Shown here piece after piece: positions 16,712 through 24,926 of a stretch of DNA of 34,337 nucleotides (its first letter is position 1; each line of letters opens with the position of its first letter). A model generated the notes under the pieces. That model was not told the origin of the DNA. It did no database searches and worked only from the letters and a program-made list of their open reading frames with translations. The stretch covers positions 1 through 34,337 of the forward strand of contig JABHDC010000059.1 of the NCBI GenBank assembly GCA_018673255.1, read 5' to 3'. The stretch is from Gemmatimonadota bacterium. Lineage in GTDB: Bacteria; Latescibacterota; UBA2968; UBA8231. Made by a program: the position numbers and the translations under genes.

Positions 16712-17129
16712 AGCCTGTTATGGCCTCCTTGCTCCGTGGGGCGAAATCCTTTTCGACCCGGTATTCTCAGATGGCGGGCATTGCCGATCAGAGAAACATC
16801 TGTAACCCCAGTGAAAACAAACAGTTTTTATAGATCCGGCTCTCCCGATTCGGGCGCCTGTCACCACTGCGTGTAATCCACCTGTTCCGTATATCGGGAT
16901 CTCCACAGTTCAACTTTAGGGCCGATCCGGTTTTTTTATCATTTTCTTGCATTTTCCTCAAGCTCTCGCCGGTTTCGTCGATATCCTTAACGTGATACCA
17001 AGTTCCATTAAGTGGCCGAAAGTATTACAGAGTGCCCTCTCTGGTCGGCCTTCAGGAGGAAGTTAGGACTTGAGTCGTGGCAGCTTCTGTAGCTGCTATC
17101 ATCAGGCAGAAACAAGGAGGTTTCAGCCC
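16712..17129. other. 418-nt divergent regulatory gap between the two flagellin genes
   Basis: No gene is visible. The gap contains both ribosome binding sites, an 11-nt palindrome CCCGATTCGGG just after 16845, and AT-rich stretches, notably a T7 run near 16930, in otherwise GC-rich DNA. A near-perfect -10 box TATAAA reads toward the minus-strand flagellin, but no good -35 accompanies it. I found no complete sigma28 (TAAA-N15-GCCGATAA) or sigma54 (GG-N10-GC) promoter on either strand. The GCCGAT hexamers present on the plus strand have no matching -35. Confidence 0.5.
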
Positions 17130-18299
17130 ATGTTTGCACCTCGTATCAACAGCAATTCTTCTTTCGATCGCGCCACGATGGCCCACGGGCGCGTCGACCG
17201 GGAGCTCGCACTGAACCGCAACCGACTCGGGTCGGGTATGCGAATCAACAGTGGCCGTGATGACGGTGGCCGCCTCTCCATTTCCGAAGGGATGCGCGCC
17301 GAAATCGGCGGCCTGAGGGAGGGAACGCGGAACACAGAGAAGGCAATCGACCTTCTGCAGACTGCCGAAGGCGCGATGGGTGAGATCAATACGGTTCTCA
17401 TCCGGATGCGTGAGCTGGCGACTCAGTCGACGACCGATACCCTCAACGACACGAACCGGGATGCCGTTCATTCCGAGTTCAATCAGTTGAAAGATTACAT
17501 CGATCGGGTCGCCAAACTCGCCACCTACAACGATCAGAATCTGCTGTCCGGTTTTGGCAACGACGTCGATGACCTGACCTCGACCGCCATCGACACGTTC
17601 GCCGACAACGGCATCCGTCGGGTGAAGCTGGCCAGTGCCGACTCCGGCACATACACCTTTACCGATTCCCCTGGTGACAACGAGATCACCCTGAGCAACG
17701 GCACGACATCACAGACGATCTCTCTTGGATCGATCCTGGATGGCGACAAGGTCGCTGCTGGGACGACGATCGTGGCTAACTTCGACCAGCTCGGTGTCGA
17801 GGTCGTGCTCTCCGGTGAAGGCGTCGCCAAGGCACAGGGCAGCTACACAGACGGCGATCTGGATGGACAGACCCTCGTCATCGCCGAAGGGATCGGCGGC
17901 AGTTTCCAGCTCGGCAGCGATTCAGTGTTCGCCGACCGTCTTGAATACGACATCAAAGACATGACGGCCGCCGGGACGGTGCTGCGTATTGATCAACTCA
18001 GCGTCGGCACGCGGGACTCTTCGCGACTTGCACTGCAGCAGATTGACAGTGCCATCGACCGCGTCTCCAAGGAGCGTGGCGAGGTGGGCGCAGTCCTCAA
18101 TCGGCTGCACCACACGCTCAACTTCACCGAGGGTGCAATCGAGGGCGTCACCGCATCAGAAGGCACCATACGCGACACCGACTATTCTCTCGAGACCGGA
18201 TTGGTCGCCAAGGGCCAGATCCTGCAGGATCTGTCACGCTCCGCCATGATACAGTCTCGCGTCCCCGTGGACACGGTAATGTCTCTCCTGACGGGATAA
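17130..18299 (+). CDS. Divergent second flagellin
   Basis: This 389-residue flagellin paralogue starts at the ATG at 17130, with AAGGAGG 9 nt upstream; an in-frame TTG at 17070 is rejected. The overall design and central domain match the neighbouring flagellin: MRELATQSTTDTLNDTNRD, GSYTDGDLDGQTLVIAEG and RGEVGAVLNRLHHTLNF. The polymerisation ends have drifted. The near-invariant KDDASGL is RDDGGRL, the N-terminal NNSIAALNTQR is NSSFDRATMAHGR, and the C-terminus reads SAMIQSRVPVDTVMSLLTG in place of the usual AMLxQANxxxxxxLSLL. The frame is intact across its full length, so it is not a pseudogene. A minor filament or hook-proximal subunit, or one used under other conditions, is plausible. Confidence 0.92.
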   Translation: MFAPRINSNSSFDRATMAHGRVDRELALNRNRLGSGMRINSGRDDGGRLSISEGMRAEIGGLREGTRNTEKAIDLLQTAEGAMGEINTVLIRMRELATQSTTDTLNDTNRDAVHSEFNQLKDYIDRVAKLATYNDQNLLSGFGNDVDDLTSTAIDTFADNGIRRVKLASADSGTYTFTDSPGDNEITLSNGTTSQTISLGSILDGDKVAAGTTIVANFDQLGVEVVLSGEGVAKAQGSYTDGDLDGQTLVIAEGIGGSFQLGSDSVFADRLEYDIKDMTAAGTVLRIDQLSVGTRDSSRLALQQIDSAIDRVSKERGEVGAVLNRLHHTLNFTEGAIEGVTASEGTIRDTDYSLETGLVAKGQILQDLSRSAMIQSRVPVDTVMSLLTG

Positions 18300-18356
18300 T
18301 CTGAGGAGAGGCCGACAAGCCCACGCCAGGAAAAGAAGCCGGACGCGCCAGCCCAC

Positions 18357-20096
18357 TCAATGGCTGACGGGTGACGTCTCTTCGGGAGAATGCAATCGGA
18401 GGATGGTGATCGCACCACCTCTGGTGGCCGGACTCTCTTCGATGACGGCCACAATTTCGGCGTTGGTTGGGGCCAGAAGCATCTCGAAGTAGGCGCGATT
18501 CAGCTGCAGCCGGAATCCAGCTGCAACAGAGGCTGGATGCAGATCGTCACGCAGATAACGGGCGTAAGCGGCAGTAGGCAACACGAGATACTGTACGCCA
18601 GCCCTATGTAATTGCCGCAGGGATCTCCAGCCTCGGCTGAAGATACGCCGCGTTTCGGCATCTTCGAGATCAACGTGGGCACGCAACGCCTCGGGTACTA
18701 CGGGTTCCTTCAGCCACACCTCCAGATTCACGAGGCGGTATGAAGGCTGCCCACGCCAATGTGACTGCAGTTGCCGCAGAGCATCTGGCTGATTGCGGTA
18801 GGCGGACTCCAGACCCTGTCGCGCTGCGATCGGTTGCAGGCGCGGGCAATAAGGCAACCAGGTCATGCCAATACCACTACCGTCAGGAATGTTTGCGGCA
18901 ATCCATGCTGCGGCCAGGGATCGAGTGTCTGGTCGATGTCGTTGTATTCCCTCGGCCAGGGAAGAAACTGCATTGGGCATCAGTAGCAGACACCCCACCA
19001 CCACCGACATCCATGCGCTCGGCAACCGTGCACGTTGCGCCACTTCCTGTAACAGGCGTGCAACCTGAACGATGAGAATGGGGATGTAGGGAAGCAGGTA
19101 GTGGAGACTCTCGCGCGTCCAGGAGCCGATATAGGCGAAGGCAGGAAGCGTCACGGCCATGAGCACCCAGTCGAATCGATCTCTTCGAAATAGCGCCCGC
19201 ACGACGCCGGCAAGCATCAGGCCTCCCAGCACGTATTCCTGCAGCACAAAGTCCCTGGCCACCCACCACCAGGGCGACACATCGCGCAGCGCAAAGTCGA
19301 GGCTCGATAGCTGGTATCTGACCAGCCCGAAATAGCTGCCAGGTTCCAGCAGAAAATACGGGCAGGCCACCACTCCAGCGATCAGTGCGGCCAGCCCTGC
19401 CCCCCACAATCGTGAATCCAGAAATTGACGCCAGGCAGCCACCGTCCACGTTGAGCGCAGCAGGTGGGCACCTACAACAGCCAGCGCGCAGAGGGCACCA
19501 TTGTATTTTGTGGCCAGCACCAATCCACACAATCCCCCCGCCACAAGGTAATCACGCCAACGCCCCTCCCCTTCCAACAGACACCACGCACGCCAGACCA
19601 CTGCCGTCGACAGCATGGCCGTCAAGGCATCCGGCAGAGCCATGTGGGCCTGGCGAACAGGCACCACAGCCACGGCATAGGCGAGGGCGGCGAACCAGGC
19701 CCAGCCAGATGAGCCCGCCAGACGGGTGAGTCGATGGATGAGGAGGATCGTGACCAGATCTGCACACAGGCTGAGACTGCGACCCACCAACGCACTCCAG
19801 GCCGGGTCCAGGTAGGAGAGGAGTGTCAGCCGCTCGAGAATCCCGCCCGAGGACAACGCCGGCGACAACCCGAGACCGGTAAGAGCGACGCCAGCAGCCA
19901 CAGCGTAGGAATACAGGGCCGGATAGGTGAACTCCGTCGGCCGAAAAGTCGCCTCGCGGAAGAAGTTCCAGATGCTGGCAGCCACCCCGATTTCATCCAC
20001 GTGCCCGTAGAAGTCAGGGTAGCCCTGGGGCAGGCCGAGGCCGCGCCAGCCGATGGCCACGACCAGGATCAGACCAAGGGGCAGATTTGCCCTCAC
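18357..20096 (-). CDS. GT-C family membrane glycosyltransferase (PMT/ArnT-like)
   Basis: This 579-residue protein has about ten hydrophobic helices over the first 360 residues and a soluble C-terminal part of about 200. The first extracytoplasmic loop carries GHVDEIGVAA with Asp34-Glu35, matching the catalytic acidic pair of GT-C enzymes, which use polyprenyl-phosphate sugars as donors on the outer face of the membrane. Further GT-C-like features are PVRQAHMALPDALTAML and LATKYNGALCALAVVGAHLL. The acceptor is unknown. It overlaps the stop of the GT2 gene by 4 nt (ATGA), so the lipid-sugar-forming enzyme and this user are probably translated together. It converges with the second flagellin gene, with 57 nt between stops and no obvious terminator. 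Confidence 0.82.
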   Translation of the reverse strand: MRANLPLGLILVVAIGWRGLGLPQGYPDFYGHVDEIGVAASIWNFFREATFRPTEFTYPALYSYAVAAGVALTGLGLSPALSSGGILERLTLLSYLDPAWSALVGRSLSLCADLVTILLIHRLTRLAGSSGWAWFAALAYAVAVVPVRQAHMALPDALTAMLSTAVVWRAWCLLEGEGRWRDYLVAGGLCGLVLATKYNGALCALAVVGAHLLRSTWTVAAWRQFLDSRLWGAGLAALIAGVVACPYFLLEPGSYFGLVRYQLSSLDFALRDVSPWWWVARDFVLQEYVLGGLMLAGVVRALFRRDRFDWVLMAVTLPAFAYIGSWTRESLHYLLPYIPILIVQVARLLQEVAQRARLPSAWMSVVVGCLLLMPNAVSSLAEGIQRHRPDTRSLAAAWIAANIPDGSGIGMTWLPYCPRLQPIAARQGLESAYRNQPDALRQLQSHWRGQPSYRLVNLEVWLKEPVVPEALRAHVDLEDAETRRIFSRGWRSLRQLHRAGVQYLVLPTAAYARYLRDDLHPASVAAGFRLQLNRAYFEMLLAPTNAEIVAVIEESPATRGGAITILRLHSPEETSPVSH

Positions 20097-20806
20097 GAGG
20101 CTCGCGCGCCGCGTGCATGGCGGAAGATCGTCGACAGAATCTTCACGCCCGCACGGAAGGATCCGGAGATGGTGCCCGTCACCTTCGACGTGCCTGCATA
20201 TCGCCGCCGGTATCTAACCGGCACTTCAACAGACCGCAGACCCACCGCTGCGGCCTTGACCTGCATCTCCACGGTCCAGCCAAAATCACGGTCCTCCATG
20301 GCGATACGCTCGAGCGCACAACGGCCAATCGCGCGAAATGGTCCCAAGTCGGTGTAGCGCACCCCATAGAGCCAACGGATCAGAAGAGTGGCCAGGGCAT
20401 TGCCGAATCTCTGCTGCGGCATGAGCGCACCCGCCTCACGCTCACCCAGGACACGGGACCCGATCACCAGATCCGCGTCGCCTGCCAGCAAGGGAGCGAC
20501 GATGTGCGAGAATTGTGTGGGGTCGTCGGAGTAGTCACCGTCGATGAAAGCGACGATCTGTATCTCGTCACTCAAGGCAGCGATCCCGGTCAGGCAGGCC
20601 TGGCCGTAACCCCTTCGCTCTTCTCTTACAACCCGGGCGCCGGCCGCGTGAGCACAACCAGCCGTATCGTCCGTCGAGCCATTGTCGACAACGATGATTT
20701 CACGGATCAGACTGTCTGGAAGGTCGCCGATCACACGCCCGATCGCCTCCTGCTCATTCAGAGCAGGAATGATGACGGCGATCCGTGCTTCAGGTTGCGG
20801 ATTCAT
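20093..20806 (-). CDS. GT2 glycosyltransferase, polyprenyl-phosphate sugar synthase (DPM1-like)
   Basis: With the ATG at 20806 the protein is 237 residues, typical for the DPM1/DPG-synthase-like group without membrane helices. GT-A motifs are intact: IAVIIPALNEQEAIG, EIIVVDNGSTDDTA and the metal-binding FIDGDYSDDP. The C-terminal EVPVRYRRRYAGTSKVTGT block is characteristic of family members that load a sugar onto polyprenyl phosphate. Longer in-frame starts would overlap the hydrolase gene and lack homology. The coupled GT-C enzyme downstream is the expected user of its product. The sugar cannot be told from sequence. Confidence 0.88.
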   Translation of the reverse strand: MNPQPEARIAVIIPALNEQEAIGRVIGDLPDSLIREIIVVDNGSTDDTAGCAHAAGARVVREERRGYGQACLTGIAALSDEIQIVAFIDGDYSDDPTQFSHIVAPLLAGDADLVIGSRVLGEREAGALMPQQRFGNALATLLIRWLYGVRYTDLGPFRAIGRCALERIAMEDRDFGWTVEMQVKAAAVGLRSVEVPVRYRRRYAGTSKVTGTISGSFRAGVKILSTIFRHARGARAS

Positions 20807-20846
20807 GCTCGAAAGGGATTGCCGGCGAGCATCTGTTGCCCAGGGC

Positions 20847-21704
20847 CTACAGGTGCAGTGCGAGCCAGTCGAGGACCAGGTCGGACAGACTGGGTGAAGC
20901 CAGTAACGCAAGACCGTGTGCAGAAACCCCCTCGACGACAGCAACCGACTTCGGTTCACTCGTCAGGCTTGCGAGTGCCTCGGCAAATGTTGCGTAGCTG
21001 AACGACGCTTCGTCACTGATGGGCAGTATGTCTGTTCCACCTACGACATAGAGCATCGAATGGGGTGCGAAAGGAGTCAGTCCCCCACCGATCACCAGTG
21101 GCGTCGCATTGGCATCCCAGAGGCCTGGAGAGATCGCCACGCCTGCCTTCAGATCATCCGGGAAGGCCCCCATGGCAACAAAGGCGACATTGCCGCCCCC
21201 GCCATTACCGATGACAGCGAGCCGGCTGGCATCCGCCGAGGGCTGCGAGCGCAGCCACGTGATGGCAGCTCGCACTTCGAGATGGAAATTGTCGAGGTCC
21301 GTGAGCAGTAGTTGCTCGACGGATCGACCATCCTGCGGCAAGGGGGTCAGACCGTGACCTCGCAGATCGATCGTGAGGGCATTGTAGCCATTTTCCAGCA
21401 ACGTCTCGAAGAATTCGTCGAACAACCACTCCTGCCCCGCCTGACTGTTGCCCACATCGTGGACTAGAATCACGGTCGGCTGCGAGGCGCCCCCCGCCCG
21501 TCCGTAGACCCCGGCAACATCGAGCCCATCCACAGTGCCGAAGGATACCGCATCAATCGCATATATCCGACCATCGCCCTTCGGCAGATCCGGACCGACG
21601 ATCTTTGGATCATCATCGTCGCTGCCGCAACTGGCGAACATCAACAAGGCCACCGCCAGCAGAGCAAGGTGGAGACGTTGGGCGAGGGTACGGGTCATGA
21701 TCAC
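20847..21704 (-). CDS. Alpha/beta-hydrolase-fold lipoprotein lacking the nucleophile serine
   Basis: This protein is 285 residues from the GTG at 21704, which has GGAG 6 nt upstream; an ATG at 21698 is the alternative. A lipoprotein signal peptide (LHLALLAVALLMFASC, lipobox Cys at about 26) is followed by an Asp-rich linker GSDDDD. The body is a clear alpha/beta hydrolase: TVILVHDVGNSQAG, NALTIDLRGHGLT, GVAISPGLW and a late GVSAHGLALL His. The nucleophile elbow, normally GxSxG, reads GNGGG (residues 166-170), so the catalytic Ser is Gly. It is probably an inactive, ligand-binding or scaffold protein at the membrane surface. It precedes the GT2 gene by 40 nt. Confidence 0.87.
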   Translation of the reverse strand: MIMTRTLAQRLHLALLAVALLMFASCGSDDDDPKIVGPDLPKGDGRIYAIDAVSFGTVDGLDVAGVYGRAGGASQPTVILVHDVGNSQAGQEWLFDEFFETLLENGYNALTIDLRGHGLTPLPQDGRSVEQLLLTDLDNFHLEVRAAITWLRSQPSADASRLAVIGNGGGGNVAFVAMGAFPDDLKAGVAISPGLWDANATPLVIGGGLTPFAPHSMLYVVGGTDILPISDEASFSYATFAEALASLTSEPKSVAVVEGVSAHGLALLASPSLSDLVLDWLALHL

Positions 21705-21824
21705 GGACAACTCCGATGTTACTTGACTGGACGGCAGGAACTTGCGGGCTTTCATCAACTTACTCAGCCTCACTTGAAGGTGTCAACGGATCAGGTATGC
21801 GCAAACTGGAACAAGGGTGAACGA

Positions 21825-23552
21825 TTGATCGAGGTCCGCGCACTTGAGGTACACCACTCGGGAGACATCACCGCCCTGGCTGGGATTGACCTTGATCTGC
21901 CGCCAGGGCAACACGTGGCACTGATGGGTGCCAATGGCTCTGGCAAGACGAGCCTGGTACGCTGCATCAATGGCCTGCTGCTGCCGTCTTCAGGGTCTGT
22001 TACGGTGGACGGCCTGTCGACCCGCCAGCCGCAGGATCTGATTCAGATTCGCCAGCAGGTCGGCATGGTGTTCCAGAATCCAGATGATCAGTTGGTGACC
22101 ACGTCCGTGGAAACCGAGATCGCCTTCGGTCTCGAGAACAACGGCGTCCCCTCGGAACTGATGCGGCAACGTGTAGAGGAAATGCTCGTCGCCTTCTCAC
22201 TCGATCGATATCGCCACACGCCGCCTCACCTGCTGTCCGGTGGCGAGCGTCAGCGACTCGCGATCGCCGCAGCCGTCGCACTGAAGCCGACCTATCTCCT
22301 GTTGGATGAGCCAACGGCCCTCTTGGATCCAGTATCACGGCAGGAGCTTGTGCTACTCATCCGGCAGCTGTGTGCCGACGAAGGTGTGGGGATCCTCCAC
22401 GTCACCCAGAATGCGGAAGAAACCATCCATGCTCATCGGCTGATCGTCCTGCATCAGGGGCATCTGTATCGCGATGGCACTCCGGAGGAGATTTTCTCTG
22501 ATGGCCTTGCTCTGGAGGCGAATACGGGGATCGACCTGCCCTTCGCCACCCGATGTGCACTCTCGGTTCGCCATATGAGAGGACCCGTTGCACTTCACGT
22601 GGAGGACCTCGATCGTGCCCTGGCTGCATGGCAGGCGACCGATTCTCTCCCTCCCCCCCCGCTTCCTGTGCCAGCGACTCAATCCAGGATGCAAATCACC
22701 CAACTGCATCACGTGTACAATCAGGGCGTACCGACTCCCGTACAGGCCCTGGCCGATATTGAGATGGAGATTACCGCTGGTGAAATCCTTGCCATTGCCG
22801 GGGCCAGCGGATCGGGCAAGACAACACTGGTTCAGCATCTCAATGGTCTGCTTCGCCCCAGTGATGGCCAACTCACCCTGGATGGCGTTGATCTGGCAGA
22901 TGAGAAACGCCTGCCATCACGTACACTGCGGCAACGAGTCGGACTTGTGTTCCAGTTCCCTGAGGCCCAGTTGTTCGCCGAATCGGTGGCAGAGGACGTC
23001 GCCTTCGGGCCACAGAATGTCGGACTCGACGCCGTTGCCATCGATGAACACGTGACACGGGCGCTGGAGGCTGTGGGGTTACCGATCGCAGACTATGGCC
23101 ACCGCTCCCCGTTCCATCTCAGTGGTGGAGAACGGCGACGCGTGGCGATTGCTGGAGTACTGGCCATGGACCCGCAGATCCTCGTTCTGGACGAACCCAC
23201 AGCCGGCCTCGATGCGGCGGCCACACGGACGCTGATGGGCATCCTGCAGTCGTTGCGTGATGAAGGTCGCAGCATCGTCCTCGTCTCCCACGACATGGAC
23301 CTGATCGCCGATCTGGCAACACGGCTGGTCGTGCTGGACGCCGGGCGAATCGCCTATGACGGGCCGACACGTGACGCCTTTGATTCGCCCCCGTTCCGCG
23401 ACGGGGCAGCCCTGATCCCGCCGGCAGCCTGGCGCTTCAGCCGTCTCCGGCAACACCGCGACTCTCTCGCTCCCACCCTGTTGACCACCAAGGAAGTCAA
23501 AGAGTATGCTCGAACCTTGATTCCATCGACTTCCTCCGACCCGCAATCCTGA
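21825..23552 (+). CDS. Fused double-ATPase ABC protein of the ECF/cobalt type (EcfA1-EcfA2-like)
   Basis: This 575-residue protein has two complete ABC ATPase domains. Domain 1 (about 1-240) has Walker A GANGSGKT at 35-42, Q-loop GMVFQNPDDQLVTTSVETEIAFG, signature LSGGERQR and LLLDEPTALLDP. Domain 2 starts near residue 289 with Walker A GASGSGKT, then VFQFPEAQLFAESVAEDVAFGPQN, LSGGERRR and VLDEPTAGLD. The (N/F)P-[DE]-xQL..xSVxxxVAFG pattern is typical of the CbiO/EcfA branch, which powers vitamin and metal-ion uptake through a T and an S membrane subunit. None of those is adjacent, so the substrate is unknown. The start is a TTG at 21825 with AAGGGTG just upstream. The longer frame to 21669 overlaps the divergent lipoprotein gene and is rejected. 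Confidence 0.9.
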   Translation: MIEVRALEVHHSGDITALAGIDLDLPPGQHVALMGANGSGKTSLVRCINGLLLPSSGSVTVDGLSTRQPQDLIQIRQQVGMVFQNPDDQLVTTSVETEIAFGLENNGVPSELMRQRVEEMLVAFSLDRYRHTPPHLLSGGERQRLAIAAAVALKPTYLLLDEPTALLDPVSRQELVLLIRQLCADEGVGILHVTQNAEETIHAHRLIVLHQGHLYRDGTPEEIFSDGLALEANTGIDLPFATRCALSVRHMRGPVALHVEDLDRALAAWQATDSLPPPPLPVPATQSRMQITQLHHVYNQGVPTPVQALADIEMEITAGEILAIAGASGSGKTTLVQHLNGLLRPSDGQLTLDGVDLADEKRLPSRTLRQRVGLVFQFPEAQLFAESVAEDVAFGPQNVGLDAVAIDEHVTRALEAVGLPIADYGHRSPFHLSGGERRRVAIAGVLAMDPQILVLDEPTAGLDAAATRTLMGILQSLRDEGRSIVLVSHDMDLIADLATRLVVLDAGRIAYDGPTRDAFDSPPFRDGAALIPPAAWRFSRLRQHRDSLAPTLLTTKEVKEYARTLIPSTSSDPQS

Positions 23553-23594
23553 ATACTGCCAGAAACCGACACCTTCCGAACGTCAGGACCCAGT

Positions 23595-24920
23595 ATGTCG
23601 CCTCTCACTACGCCTTCACGCCCTCTGCTCCTACGTGGCGGTCGACTCGTCGACCCTGCCTCCCATCGCGACGAGATCGCCGACCTCTTGCTGATCGACG
23701 GGAAGGTCGCAGAAGTCGGCACGAACCTTCCGGCCCCCAAGACAACACAGACCGTCGACGCGAGTGGTCTTGTCGTTGCGCCGGGCTTCATCGACAGCCA
23801 CGTACATCTGCGCGAGCCCGGGTTCGAACACAAGGAAACCGTCCTTACCGGATCTGCGGCGGCGGCGGCGGGTGGATTCACAGCCGTGGCTACCATGCCC
23901 AACACGGAGCCGCCACCAGACTCGGCGGCCGGTGTCGAAGATCTCACACAGCGCTACGAGACGGGCTCCGTGCGGATCTATCCGATTGGTACCGTGACTG
24001 GCGGGCGGGTAGGCAATGGCCTGGCGCCACTGCGGGAGATGGCCGCCGCAGGGGCGATCGCCTTCTCAGACGATGGAGATCCCGTAGAGGATGAGGAGCT
24101 GATGCGGCAGGCCCTGGTGCTGGCTGCAGAACTGGGCCGGCCCATCTTCCCCCATGAGGAAGTCAAGTCGCTGACAGCGGGTGGTTGCATGCATGAGGGG
24201 GAAGTATCCCGCCGTATGGGCATCAAGGGCATGCCCGCCGCCGGCGAGGAAGATATGATCGCACGGGATATCGATCTCGTCCGGGAAACCGGAGGGGGGC
24301 TGCACATTGCCCATATCAGCACGGCCGGCACCGTCGACCTGGTACGTGCAGCCAAGAAACAGGGACTCCCTGTGACCTGTGAGGTCCTCCCCCACCACTT
24401 CATCATGACCGATATGGAAGTGGAGCGTCAGGGTACGGCGGCGAAGATGAGCCCTCCCCTGCGAGCGGCAGAAGATGTCGCAGCCATGCTGGCCGGTCTG
24501 TCAGATGGCACGATCGATACGCTGGCCACCGACCACGCGCCCCACACCATGGAAGAGAAGCAGCTGCCCTTCGTCGAAGCACCGATGGGGATCGTCGGCC
24601 TCGAGACTGCCATTGGCCTCAGTCTGACCCATCTGATGCACGCAGGGATCCTGGATCTGACCGCGATCATCGACCGCTGGTCCGCAGCGCCGGCACGGAT
24701 CCTGTCTCTGCCGGGCGGGCGTCTCCAGAGGGGTGATGCGGCAGATGTGACTCTCCTCGACCTGGCTGCCGTCTGGCGGGTCGACAGCAGCCAGTTCCAG
24801 TCAAAATCGACGAACACCCCCTTCGAGGGGCACGAACTGAGAGGCCGTGCCGTCGGTACGATCGTCGCCGGACACATCGTCCATCATGCGTCGAGGGTTG
24901 TGGTTCAGGATCCGGCCTGA
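23595..24920 (+). CDS. pyrC: Dihydroorotase
   Basis: This 441-residue type I dihydroorotase interconverts carbamoyl-aspartate and dihydroorotate in pyrimidine synthesis. The first metal motif is FIDSHVHLREPGFEHKET, followed by AVATMPNTEPPPDS, AFSDDGDPVEDEELM, HISTAGTVDLVR, CEVLPHHF and the last ligand motif TDHAPHTMEEK. Where most members have H(A/C)ED after the metal-bridging lysine region, this one reads HEE. The ATG has AGGA 7 nt upstream and lies 42 nt after the ABC gene, so they may be cotranscribed. It converges with the RNase HII fusion, with 6 nt between stops. Confidence 0.96.
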   Translation: MSPLTTPSRPLLLRGGRLVDPASHRDEIADLLLIDGKVAEVGTNLPAPKTTQTVDASGLVVAPGFIDSHVHLREPGFEHKETVLTGSAAAAAGGFTAVATMPNTEPPPDSAAGVEDLTQRYETGSVRIYPIGTVTGGRVGNGLAPLREMAAAGAIAFSDDGDPVEDEELMRQALVLAAELGRPIFPHEEVKSLTAGGCMHEGEVSRRMGIKGMPAAGEEDMIARDIDLVRETGGGLHIAHISTAGTVDLVRAAKKQGLPVTCEVLPHHFIMTDMEVERQGTAAKMSPPLRAAEDVAAMLAGLSDGTIDTLATDHAPHTMEEKQLPFVEAPMGIVGLETAIGLSLTHLMHAGILDLTAIIDRWSAAPARILSLPGGRLQRGDAADVTLLDLAAVWRVDSSQFQSKSTNTPFEGHELRGRAVGTIVAGHIVHHASRVVVQDPA

Positions 24921-24926
24921 GCGAGA

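Noticed and set aside
16775..16930. GCCGAT hexamers near the flagellin genes as sigma28 -10 boxes
   Set aside because: No TAAA-like -35 lies about 15 nt upstream of either, and their distance to the start codons is large.
21768..21800. TTGAAG-16-TATGCG as a promoter for the ABC gene
   Set aside because: The -10 matches only three of six bases; not distinguishable from chance.
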